Assembly (NCBI GenBank): GCA_000953735.1
Contig: LN554852.1
Span: 620,001-684,000 of the forward strand
Length of the DNA stretch: 64,000 bases
Origin: Moritella viscosa
Lineage (GTDB): Bacteria > Pseudomonadota > Gammaproteobacteria > Enterobacterales > Moritellaceae
Direction of reading: 5' to 3'
Shown piece by piece: positions 8,285 through 15,329 of this stretch. A program made the position numbers and the translations under genes. The notes beneath the pieces were generated by a model, which worked only from the letters and a program-made list of their open reading frames with translations, made no database searches and had not been told where the DNA came from. Every line of letters starts with the position of its first letter. Position 1 is the stretch's first letter.

Positions 8285-9067
8285 TCAACTTACTTTCCAG
8301 TAATTTTCTGAACTGAATTGTCCTGATTTAGCTTGTAGATGTTTACTAAACCCTAATGATCTTAGCGTATCACTCGTGTCTTTAACCATTTTAGGATTAC
8401 CACACATATACAAGAAACTTGATTTTTGACATAGCGATACTTTACATTCTCTCTCGAGTTCTCCCGTTCTAAGTAGTTCCGGAATTCTTCCTGATAAATT
8501 TCTGGGTGTCTGTTCTCTAGAAATAATTCGCACATATTTTAGTTTTCCTTGATATTTTGATTCAAGCTGCTTTATTTTATCTTTATACGTGAGCTCTGAT
8601 TTTTTTCTCACCGCATGAACCAAAAATATATTGTTAAAACGCTCATTTTCATCTTCTTCTTCGAGCATTGAAATAAAAGGGCCAATTGCAGTACCTGTCG
8701 ATAAAAGCCATAGATCTTTGGAGTTAGTTGGAACGGCATCAAGGGTCATGAAGCCTGCACCTTCTGTACCAACGTATATATAATCATTAACTTTCAACTG
8801 ATGGATTAAAGGAGAAAGATTACCCTTCGGGTCGGTAATAATTAGAAACTCCAGTTCACCTGTCTGTTTATGGTTTTCTGGACTATTTACTATAGAATAT
8901 GCTCTTCTATGGAATTCTTTGTTTTTATCGTAAAGAGCTAGTTTGGTAAATTGTCCTGAGATATAAGGGATACTTCCAGATCGAATTCGAATTGTAAATA
9001 ATGATTTGGTCCAATCTATGCGACTAACAACTTTGCCTAAATTGAAGTTCATATTCTTATATGGCAT
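8285..9067 (-). CDS. fpr: Ferredoxin/flavodoxin-NADP(+) reductase, Fpr-like
   Basis: 260-residue cytosolic flavoprotein that would exchange electrons between NADPH and ferredoxin or flavodoxin. FAD-binding motif RRAYSIVNSPE (about residues 54-64), GxGxG-like NADP loop STGTAIGPFISML (about 127-140) and CGNPKMVKDT near the C-terminus align well with E. coli Fpr, ending in the equivalent of the EHYW tail (SENYWKVS), a little longer than the 248-residue E. coli protein. Start ATG has AGGAGG 12 bases upstream. It has its own NO-type promoter (9118-9238), unlike E. coli fpr, which is under SoxRS. It may therefore be an NO-responsive paralogue, feeding electrons to Fe-S repair or another NO-defence enzyme; this role is inference. 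Confidence 0.88.
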   Translation of the reverse strand: MPYKNMNFNLGKVVSRIDWTKSLFTIRIRSGSIPYISGQFTKLALYDKNKEFHRRAYSIVNSPENHKQTGELEFLIITDPKGNLSPLIHQLKVNDYIYVGTEGAGFMTLDAVPTNSKDLWLLSTGTAIGPFISMLEEEDENERFNNIFLVHAVRKKSELTYKDKIKQLESKYQGKLKYVRIISREQTPRNLSGRIPELLRTGELERECKVSLCQKSSFLYMCGNPKMVKDTSDTLRSLGFSKHLQAKSGQFSSENYWKVS

Positions 9068-9117
9068 GATTATTCATATCCTCCTCGTTTCTATTTCTAT
9101 TATTTTTCTATCTTAAT

Positions 9118-9133
9118 TGCATTATTCGAACCA
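9118..9133 (-). promoter_or_regulatory. Sigma-54-type promoter of fpr
   Basis: On the minus strand the sequence is TGGTTCGAATAATGCA: GG-N10-GC spacing with matches at TGG, CG and TGCA of the -24/-12 consensus. Initiation near 9107 would leave a leader of about 40 bases before the fpr ATG. It is a slightly better consensus match than the norB promoter. Confidence 0.65.
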
Positions 9134-9185
9134 ATATTTTTTATTTTTAAAAACAACAGCTTAAATTTTAGTGAATAGATTCAGT

Positions 9186-9238
9186 GTCATTGTGACAACA
9201 ATTTGTATTGTCATAATGATAATCACTGTCAATATGAC
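9186..9238 (-). promoter_or_regulatory. Three NorR-type enhancer sites upstream of fpr
   Basis: GTCATTGTGAC at 9186-9196, GTCATAATGAT at 9210-9220 (one base off) and GTCAATATGAC at 9228-9238. Spacings are 24 and 18 bases, nearly the same layout as upstream of norB. The third copy is identical to the middle norB copy. The arrangement points to NorR-sigma-54 control of fpr. Confidence 0.75.
9211..9225 (+). promoter_or_regulatory. Fur-box-like site 1
   Basis: TCATAATGATAATCA matches 12 of 14 defined positions of the 7-1-7 Fur motif TGATAATnATTATCA. Extended to the classical 19-mer (9212-9230) it matches 16 of 19. It overlaps the second NorR-like site and touches the third, about 190 bases upstream of the plus-strand metal operon and about 145 bases from fpr. 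Confidence 0.5.
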
Positions 9239-9347
9239 TGCTGACTTTATAACGGTCAGAGAGCATATAAGGAGGAATAAAATGACCTAATGATTATGCT
9301 TACAGTATTGGCATGAGTTAACGTAAATAATGTAAATTCAATGCCAA

Positions 9348-9362
9348 TGAAAACAATTATCA
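9348..9362 (+). promoter_or_regulatory. Fur-box-like site 2, upstream of the metal operon
   Basis: TGAAAACAATTATCA matches 12 of 14 defined positions of the 7-1-7 Fur motif. It lies 50 bases before the first ATG of the plus-strand operon, where a repressor site would cover the promoter. With site 1 it suggests iron-responsive control of genes 9413-16214. Confidence 0.55.
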
Positions 9363-9412
9363 ATTACATTGCCTGTACTTAAATCCCATAATCAAGCAGT
9401 GTTATTACGATC

Positions 9413-10117
9413 ATGCCTTCTCTCAGTCAGCCTCTCACCCAGACATCTACAAGATCGAAAAACAAAGTGGCTAATTCAAAGAACAAAACACTCTTAAAAA
9501 ACAAACAAGTGCAATTATGGGCGCGTCGCTTACATATCTATATTTCTATGGCGCTACTCTTGGTCGTATTATTTTTCTCTGTTACGGGTATTACTTTAAA
9601 CCGCCCAAGTCTGTTTGTGAGTAGTCAGCCTGATATTCAAGAAACCATTCTTACTTTACCGCAAAGCTTATTTAGCAATGCCGATGGTGCCGTTGCTGTG
9701 GATAAAGTCGGTATCGTTAATTACCTTACCGAACACGCGAAGCTTTCTGGTCAACCTTCTGCATTAGATGTATTTACCGAAGTTGAAGACGGTGAATTAA
9801 TTGAAGGTGAGATCGCGATGGACTACAAAGGTCCGGGTTATAACGTCGCGGTATTTATTGACATGACCAGTGCTGAAGCTGTGATTGAAAAGACCCATTA
9901 CGGTGTTATTGCGGTATTAAATGACTTACATAAAGGCCGAAATAGTGGCGGCGTATGGAAGCTGTTTATCGATATTGTCGCATTACTTATGGTGTTCTTT
10001 GTATTAACCGGTGTGTGTTTATTAGTGCCGAAAAAGAAAACCTTCGCAACCTCATTGAAATGGACCTTGTTTGGTTCCCTCGTTACCTTGGCTATTTTTG
10101 TGGTGGCCGTTCCTTAA
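9413..10117 (+). CDS. PepSY-associated transmembrane protein
   Basis: 234 residues with PepSY_TM architecture: a basic cytosolic N-terminus, first membrane helix about residues 42-62 after the typical WARRLHIYISM motif, a periplasmic loop with a PepSY-like segment (about 95-165), DLHKGRNSGGVWKLFIDIVALLMVFFVLTG-type second helix, and a third C-terminal helix. The membrane histidines in RRLHIY and LNDLHKG are conserved in the family and may bind heme or metal. Proteins of this type sit beside siderophore, heme or metal-uptake genes. First gene of the operon, behind two Fur-like sites; the following gene starts 11 bases after its stop. Confidence 0.75.
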   Translation: MPSLSQPLTQTSTRSKNKVANSKNKTLLKNKQVQLWARRLHIYISMALLLVVLFFSVTGITLNRPSLFVSSQPDIQETILTLPQSLFSNADGAVAVDKVGIVNYLTEHAKLSGQPSALDVFTEVEDGELIEGEIAMDYKGPGYNVAVFIDMTSAEAVIEKTHYGVIAVLNDLHKGRNSGGVWKLFIDIVALLMVFFVLTGVCLLVPKKKTFATSLKWTLFGSLVTLAIFVVAVP

Positions 10118-10127
10118 AGGATCTTGT

Positions 10128-10661
10128 ATGACTTTGTTATTTAAGCGTCTTAGTCAGTGCGTTGCACTATTAAGTTGTCTGTTATTACCGGCTTATTTTG
10201 CCTCGGCCGCGCCAATTCCGGCCACTGCCACACTCGATGTTGAATTTAGTCTGCCTAAGATTGATACCACTATGTATGCCCGCCCTTATGTGGCGATATG
10301 GATCGAAAACTCAAAGCGTAAATCAGTGCGTACTGTTGAGCTATGGGTGGGTAAAGATGAATGGTTAAAAGATTTACGCAGCTGGTGGCGAAAAGTCGGA
10401 CGTTATGATCGTGCTTTAGTTGACGGCGTAACATCAGCAACACGTCCTGCTGGTGATTATCGTTTCACTTGGGATGGCTTAGATAGTGATGGTAACCGCG
10501 TTGAAGCGGGCAATTATACATTTTATGTTGAAGTAGTGCGTGAGCACGGTGGTCGTAATTATATCCGCCAAAAAATGACTTTAGGTGACAAACCGTTTAG
10601 TCACACTATTGATCCGACAGAAGAAACCGGTGATATCCGTATCAACTACCTAATTAAATAA
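10128..10661 (+). CDS. DUF2271 periplasmic protein
   Basis: 177 residues from the ATG at 10128 (AAAGGA seven bases upstream); the reading frame is open further back but inside the previous gene. Signal peptide with hydrophobic core about residues 9-24, ending near ASAAP. The body contains YVAIWIENSKRKSVRTVELW and GDYRFTWDGLDSDGNRVEAGNY, the latter like the FlgD/Ig-type beta fold seen in DUF2271. The combination PepSY protein-DUF2271-DUF4198 recurs in iron-regulated loci of other proteobacteria (from memory). Biochemical function is unknown; a periplasmic accessory role in metal uptake is inferred from context. Confidence 0.72.
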   Translation: MTLLFKRLSQCVALLSCLLLPAYFASAAPIPATATLDVEFSLPKIDTTMYARPYVAIWIENSKRKSVRTVELWVGKDEWLKDLRSWWRKVGRYDRALVDGVTSATRPAGDYRFTWDGLDSDGNRVEAGNYTFYVEVVREHGGRNYIRQKMTLGDKPFSHTIDPTEETGDIRINYLIK

Positions 10662-10679
10662 TAGAGCGAGTAAAGATTA

Positions 10680-11516
10680 ATGACTACAGTAAAAAAATTG
10701 AAAGCGTTAGGTCTAGCCTGTGCGGTTATTGCGGGACTAGCGGCAACAACAACGGCAAACGCACATCCACGTTGGCTATTACCATCACACTTCACTGTAT
10801 CGAAAGAAGGTGGCGATTGGTTAACATTTGATGTAACGGCATCACACGGTACTTTTGTATTTGATAAACCTGCGGGCAGTGAATTTGCACAAGTGATCAT
10901 GCCTGACGGTCGTAAAGAGCGCCCTAACTTTGTGATCCGCGGTAAACGACGTTCTATCTTTGACTTCTACTTTGAAGAAGAAGGCACGCACAAGGTAGCG
11001 ATTAACAATGTACCGTCTTACTACACCTATTATAAAGCGGGCCGTCGCGATACAGTTAAATATGCTAAAGCAAATAAAGCAGAACGCGCGAATATAATCC
11101 CTGAAAAAGCACGCAATGTAAGTACACAATTAAGTTATACCCGCGCAGAAAGCTATGTAACGGTTGGAATGCCAACAGAAAAGGCATTAGAAATCGAAGG
11201 TAAATACCTAGAAATGCGTCCACTGACTCATCCATCAGACATTGTTGAAGGTGAAGAAGTAAGCTTCCAATTCTTCTTTAACGGTGAACCTCAAGCTGGT
11301 GTTGTTGCTGATATTACTCGTGAAGGTACGTTATATCGTAACCATCAAGAGCAGATTAATGTAGTAAGTGACAAGGACGGTAACGTAACGTTCACGCCAA
11401 ATGCTGCGGGTCGTTATCTGATGAAAGCTAACTACAAAGGTGAATTGAAAAATGATCCTATGGCGGACAAAGCAAGTGTGAACGTGCACTTAACGTTTGA
11501 AGCTTTATTACAATAG
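10680..11516 (+). CDS. DUF4198 periplasmic protein
   Basis: 278 residues with a signal peptide ending near TANAHPRWLLP, so the mature protein begins with a histidine as is usual for DUF4198 (the start resembles AHxxWLxP). The C-terminal half carries GEEVSFQFFFNGEPQAGVVADITREG and FTPNAAGRYLMKANY, a carboxypeptidase-regulatory-like beta sandwich. Family members are associated with nickel, cobalt, iron or copper uptake loci. It begins 18 bases after the DUF2271 gene and is probably co-transcribed with it. It is followed by a terminator-like hairpin at 11569. The metal handled is not evident. Confidence 0.75.
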   Translation: MTTVKKLKALGLACAVIAGLAATTTANAHPRWLLPSHFTVSKEGGDWLTFDVTASHGTFVFDKPAGSEFAQVIMPDGRKERPNFVIRGKRRSIFDFYFEEEGTHKVAINNVPSYYTYYKAGRRDTVKYAKANKAERANIIPEKARNVSTQLSYTRAESYVTVGMPTEKALEIEGKYLEMRPLTHPSDIVEGEEVSFQFFFNGEPQAGVVADITREGTLYRNHQEQINVVSDKDGNVTFTPNAAGRYLMKANYKGELKNDPMADKASVNVHLTFEALLQ

Positions 11517-11568
11517 TTTTTAGCGACAACTAAGCCAGTCCTTGTGGCACTGAATTATTTATATTATG

Positions 11569-11605
11569 GCCTGTAATTAGACGCAATCTGATTACAGGCT
11601 TTGCT
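11569..11605 (+). terminator. Intergenic terminator or attenuator inside the metal locus
   Basis: GCCTGTAAT (11569-11577) pairs with ATTACAGGC (11591-11599) over a 13-base loop and runs into TTTGCTTCTT. It lies 53 bases after the DUF4198 stop and just before the heptamer repeat, so it may separate two transcription units or attenuate read-through. Confidence 0.6.
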
Positions 11606-11633
11606 TCTTACTTAGTTATTACTTAGTTATTTA

Positions 11634-11689
11634 TTCATAGTTCATAGTTCATAGTTCATAGTTCATAGTTCATAGTTCATAGTTCATAG
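11634..11689 (+). repeat. Heptanucleotide tandem repeat, (TTCATAG)8
   Basis: Eight perfect head-to-tail copies of TTCATAG fill 56 bases. The tract ends ten bases before the GAGG ribosome binding site (11699-11702) of the gene at 11708 and starts after the terminator at 11569-11599, so it occupies the place where a promoter or leader of the downstream genes would lie. Upstream are two looser copies of an ACTTAGTTATT unit. Pure short tandem repeats like this are prone to slippage. Confidence 0.95.
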
Positions 11690-11707
11690 TTAATTGTTGA
11701 GGTCTTC

Positions 11708-12040
11708 ATGACAAAAATGCCAATCAAATCGACGTTGTTAGCGCTTTCATTTGTGATAACGGGTTTATTTTCAGGGGCGGTAAGTGCTCATTTTCCATTA
11801 ATGAATTGTTGGTTAGAGTCTGACACAGTGGTTTGTGAAGCGGGTTACAGTGATGCCAGTACTGCTGTTGATTACGCTGTAAATATGTATGACTACGATG
11901 ACAACCTGATTGCTAAAGCTGTAACAGATAAGCGTTCAATTGCAGAATTTAGCAAACCGGATACGGACTTCTATCTAGTATTCGATGCCGGTCATGAAAA
12001 CCCGGTTGAAGTCGATGTTGTTGAGATAAGCGCAAAATGA
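11708..12040 (+). CDS. Small periplasmic protein of the metal locus
   Basis: 110 residues. Signal peptide with hydrophobic core about residues 8-25, cleaved near AVSAHFPLMNCW, so like its DUF4198 neighbour the mature protein starts with a histidine followed by an aromatic/proline segment. Two cysteines (C34, C43, in MNCWLESDTVVCEAG) could form a disulfide. The rest looks like one small beta domain. No family is recognised with certainty; it could be a shortened relative of DUF4198. It ends in ATGA overlap with the next gene, so the two are translationally coupled. GAGG ribosome binding site six bases before the ATG. Confidence 0.6.
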   Translation: MTKMPIKSTLLALSFVITGLFSGAVSAHFPLMNCWLESDTVVCEAGYSDASTAVDYAVNMYDYDDNLIAKAVTDKRSIAEFSKPDTDFYLVFDAGHENPVEVDVVEISAK

Positions 12041-12648
12041 TCAGTCAATCAGTCCATGCAGACGATGGTGGTCGTGAAGGGAAATGGGTGGCGTTATTAA
12101 TTGTTCTAATCTTAGCGATCGCGGCATTACTTTTACCTTATCACCAAGCGATATCGAACAAGAAAGTACTCGCGAATCATCAGATCTCGATTAAAGATTT
12201 ACGGTCTGTTGAATTGGCGATGATCGCGGAACTGCGCTTAGCACATGAAGAGATCCGCAATATTCATCAAGACAGTCTTGAGCTAGAAAGTGTCGAATTT
12301 GAAGGTGTCGATATTTGGCCTGATATGGCTGAACTAAAAGAGCTATGGTTAGCGCCATTTATTATAGATAAAAGCTGGGAACGTAAAGGTAAGCATGACT
12401 GGCGTAAAGTCGCGCCAGCTTTATATCAAGGCATTCCTGCGCTGACAACGGGCAGTGTTGCGGTGTTATTAAATAGCCAAGATACACGACCAGAAGTGTG
12501 GCTAGCATTAGATATACCCATTCCTGCACCGATGACAGCAAACGCGATTAATGCAGACGATCTTATTAATGCAGGCTGGAAACAAGTGGTGTTTACTGAT
12601 GATCACGATTCAGGCAATACAGAGCATACAGATAAAGACCGCCACTAA
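12037..12648 (+). CDS. Membrane-anchored accessory protein of metal ABC locus
   Basis: 203 residues. A single N-terminal membrane helix (about residues 17-34, WVALLIVLILAIAALLLPY) anchors a periplasmic domain; there is no cleavage site. The C-terminal tail is rich in Asp and His (DDHDSGNTEHTDKDRH), a likely metal-collecting segment. It overlaps the preceding gene by four bases and precedes the binding-protein gene by ten. From memory it resembles DUF6162 proteins found next to TroA-type transporters, but this should be verified. Function is unknown; delivery of metal to the transporter is a guess from its tail and position. Confidence 0.6.
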   Translation: MISQSVHADDGGREGKWVALLIVLILAIAALLLPYHQAISNKKVLANHQISIKDLRSVELAMIAELRLAHEEIRNIHQDSLELESVEFEGVDIWPDMAELKELWLAPFIIDKSWERKGKHDWRKVAPALYQGIPALTTGSVAVLLNSQDTRPEVWLALDIPIPAPMTANAINADDLINAGWKQVVFTDDHDSGNTEHTDKDRH

Positions 12649-12658
12649 GATGTGACGC

Positions 12659-13693
12659 GTGTCGACAATGAGAATAGCCATGATGAAAAAAAGCATAATG
12701 AAAAATAGCATCAATACAAGCCTGAAAAATCTAATCACAGCCGTCGCTACTACAGCGGTATTGCTCATATGCGGGTCATTACAAGCAGCAGAAAAATTAA
12801 CAATCGGTATTACCTTACAGCCTTATTACAGCTACGTAAAAGCGGTTGTTGGCGATAAAGCGGAAGTATTACCTTTGGTTGACGAAGGTTTTAATCCCCA
12901 CAATTACCAACCACAACCAAATGATTTACGTCGTCTAAAGCAGATGGACGTGATTGTGGTGAATGGGATTGGCCATGATGACTTTGCCTTAAAAGTCATT
13001 AAAGCCGCAAACCGTGATGATCTGATTGTGATTGAAGCCAATAAAGACGTGCCGTTATTACCTGCTATTGGTCAATCTGTCGGTGACGGTGCAGTAAATC
13101 CACATACATTCGTTGGTTTATCAACGACGATTCAGAAGGTTTACACCATAGCAACGGAGCTGTCTAAGATCGACCCTGATAACGCACGTACTTACCGTAA
13201 AAATGCGCGTAAATACGCAACCGAATTTCGCAAAATGAAACGTCAAGCTATGCTCACGCTGGGTGACTTAGATACATCCGGTATGCTGGTGGCGACTACG
13301 CACAATGCTTATGGTTATATTCTGCAAGAATTCGGTGTTGACGTCGCGGCGGTGATAGAACCTGCACACGGTGTTGAGCCGAGTGCGAGTCAGTTGCAAG
13401 AAACTATCGAAAAGATCCGTGCGTCGAAGATCGATGTGTTGTTCTACGAATTAAATATGCCAAGCCGCTATGTTGAAACTATTGAGGCGGCCACTGGTGT
13501 GCAACTTTACCGTTTCTCACACATGACACATGGTGCGTACGAAGAGAGCAAAGTGGCTGTTGAAATGAAAAGTAACTTAGATACCTTAGTTGAAGCAATG
13601 AAGTTTGCAGCAAAGCATTCACTTGCTGATACAGCAGTAACCGCTCCTTCAACAACTCATCATGCCTCTATCAACAAGCAGCAAGGAAGTTAA
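12659..13693 (+). CDS. TroA/ZnuA-type metal-binding protein of ABC transporter
   Basis: Up to 344 residues from a GTG at 12659; better signal peptides begin at ATG 12698 (MKNSINTSLKNLITAV, cleaved near LQAAEK), so the annotated N-terminus may be too long. It is a cluster A-I periplasmic metal receptor. Candidate ligands are H81 (GFNPHNYQPQP), H149 (VNPHTF), H215 (TTHNAYGY) and a late acidic residue in YELNMPSRY. The histidine-rich loop typical of many zinc receptors is absent. Followed after two bases by the ATPase gene. The metal could be Zn, Mn or Fe; Fur-like sites upstream of the locus favour Fe or Mn over Zn. Confidence 0.85.
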   Translation: MSTMRIAMMKKSIMKNSINTSLKNLITAVATTAVLLICGSLQAAEKLTIGITLQPYYSYVKAVVGDKAEVLPLVDEGFNPHNYQPQPNDLRRLKQMDVIVVNGIGHDDFALKVIKAANRDDLIVIEANKDVPLLPAIGQSVGDGAVNPHTFVGLSTTIQKVYTIATELSKIDPDNARTYRKNARKYATEFRKMKRQAMLTLGDLDTSGMLVATTHNAYGYILQEFGVDVAAVIEPAHGVEPSASQLQETIEKIRASKIDVLFYELNMPSRYVETIEAATGVQLYRFSHMTHGAYEESKVAVEMKSNLDTLVEAMKFAAKHSLADTAVTAPSTTHHASINKQQGS

Positions 13694-13695
13694 TT

Positions 13696-14448
13696 GTGGG
13701 ACCTGCAATTCGTTTACAAAATGTCGGTTTGAAATACGGTGATCATGTCATTTTAGAAGACATTTCACATTATTTAGAAGCGGGTCAATGCCATGTGATC
13801 ATGGGGCCAAATGGTGGTGGTAAAACATCATTGTTACGCTCTATTTTAGGGTTAACCCCTTTCGCTGGGAATATTGATATTCAGTGGCCTGAGCATAAAG
13901 GCAATATTGGTTATGTGCCGCAAAAGGCTACGTTTGAGTCTAGTTTACCCTTTACGGTGATGGATTTTATTTTGTTAAATAAAAGTCGTAATCCACTGTT
14001 TTGGCGTAAGTGTAAAAAAGATCAGGATGATGCACTGGCACAACTCGATCGTGTGGGTATGGCTAACCGTACCGACCGTCGTATGGGACAGTTATCGGGT
14101 GGAGAACAGCAGCGTGTGCTATTTGCGCAGTCACTATTGGATAACCCTGATCTACTGGTACTTGATGAACCAACAACGGGGATGGATGAACAAGGCGTAC
14201 GTTACCTTGAGTCATTAATTCATGAATTAGTTCGTGAAAATAAAACTATCTTAGCAGTGCATCATGATGTCAGTGCTGTGCGCCGTTTAGATGGTCAAGT
14301 GCATGTGGTTAATCGTCAGTTAGTTGATTCTGGCTCCGTGTCTGATGTGTTACGATCAGATAAAATTGAACGATTATTCAATCATTACACAGGTGGTAAT
14401 GTTACTGATAGTCGTTCAGTAATAGACTGCGCTCAAGGAGTTAAATAA
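13696..14448 (+). CDS. Metal ABC transporter ATPase (ZnuC/TroB family)
   Basis: 250 residues, GTG start with AAGGAAG six bases upstream. Complete nucleotide-binding domain: Walker A GPNGGGKT (residues 37-44), Q-loop VPQKATF, signature LSGGEQQRV, Walker B LLVLDEPTTG and H-loop AVHHDVSAV. It energises uptake through the adjacent permease and is specific to the manganese/zinc/iron chelate family by similarity and context. Its stop overlaps the permease start (TAATG), so translation is coupled. Confidence 0.93.
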   Translation: MGPAIRLQNVGLKYGDHVILEDISHYLEAGQCHVIMGPNGGGKTSLLRSILGLTPFAGNIDIQWPEHKGNIGYVPQKATFESSLPFTVMDFILLNKSRNPLFWRKCKKDQDDALAQLDRVGMANRTDRRMGQLSGGEQQRVLFAQSLLDNPDLLVLDEPTTGMDEQGVRYLESLIHELVRENKTILAVHHDVSAVRRLDGQVHVVNRQLVDSGSVSDVLRSDKIERLFNHYTGGNVTDSRSVIDCAQGVK

Positions 14449-15323
14449 TGGATACGATCCGTCATTGGGCCCAACTGGGTGTGGATGCTGGTTGGTTGAG
14501 TGAGAGCTTCTCTTATTCGTTTATGGTGAATGCGGTGGTTGCCGCGTTATTACTGGGGCCACTACTCGGTGGTTTAGGTACGTTAGTGATCGCCAAACGC
14601 TTAGCTTTCTTTTCAGAAGCGGTTGGGCATGCTGCGTTAACAGGTATTGCCTTAGGCGTATTATTAGGTGAGCCCGCTGAGAATCCGATCATCGGCTTAT
14701 TTAGTTTTTGTATGATCTTCGCCTTGCTACTGCACTTTGTGCGTAACCGTACTAATGTGCCATACGATACCTTGGTTGGGGTGTTTCTGGCATTTGCATT
14801 AGCAGTTGGTGCGGCATTACTGATGTATGTGGCACGTAAGATTAATATCCATATGTTAGAAAATGTGTTGTTTGGTTCGGTCTTAACGATCACTGATTAT
14901 GACTTGCTTATCTTAGCGGTAACCTGCGGTGTTATTTTATTGGTATTGATACCGACTTTTAACCGTATTTTATTAACCTGTATCAGCCCTGATATTGCTA
15001 AAGTACGTGGTTATGCGACTAATTTTTACGACTATTTATTTGTCATGATGATCACCCTCGTTACGATTGCTTCGGTAAAAATTGTTGGCGCTGTATTAGT
15101 GGGGGCACTGCTATTAATCCCAGGTGCAACAGCACGGTTATTAACGAAAAACATGGGTAGCTTTGTGCTTATGTCTGCATTTCTAGCGACGATCAGCTGC
15201 CTACTAGGCACGATCTTACCAATGGAATTAAAACTACCCATTCCTTCTGGCGCGGCGATCATTATTGTATCGACGAGCTTCTTCTTAACTGCCACTTGTT
15301 ACCGCATTGTTCGTAAGGGATAA
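14448..15323 (+). CDS. Metal ABC transporter permease (ABC-3 family)
   Basis: 291 residues with about eight hydrophobic segments. The family signature near AKRLAFFSEAVGHAALTGIALG (about residues 47-68) and later ASVKIVGAVLVGALLLIPGATA are those of ZnuB/TroC/MntB permeases. It forms a homodimeric channel in the inner membrane fed by the binding protein at 12659. Overlaps the ATPase gene by one base and precedes the next gene by six bases. Metal specificity cannot be assigned from sequence alone. Confidence 0.92.
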   Translation: MDTIRHWAQLGVDAGWLSESFSYSFMVNAVVAALLLGPLLGGLGTLVIAKRLAFFSEAVGHAALTGIALGVLLGEPAENPIIGLFSFCMIFALLLHFVRNRTNVPYDTLVGVFLAFALAVGAALLMYVARKINIHMLENVLFGSVLTITDYDLLILAVTCGVILLVLIPTFNRILLTCISPDIAKVRGYATNFYDYLFVMMITLVTIASVKIVGAVLVGALLLIPGATARLLTKNMGSFVLMSAFLATISCLLGTILPMELKLPIPSGAAIIIVSTSFFLTATCYRIVRKG

Positions 15324-15329
15324 CCGATT

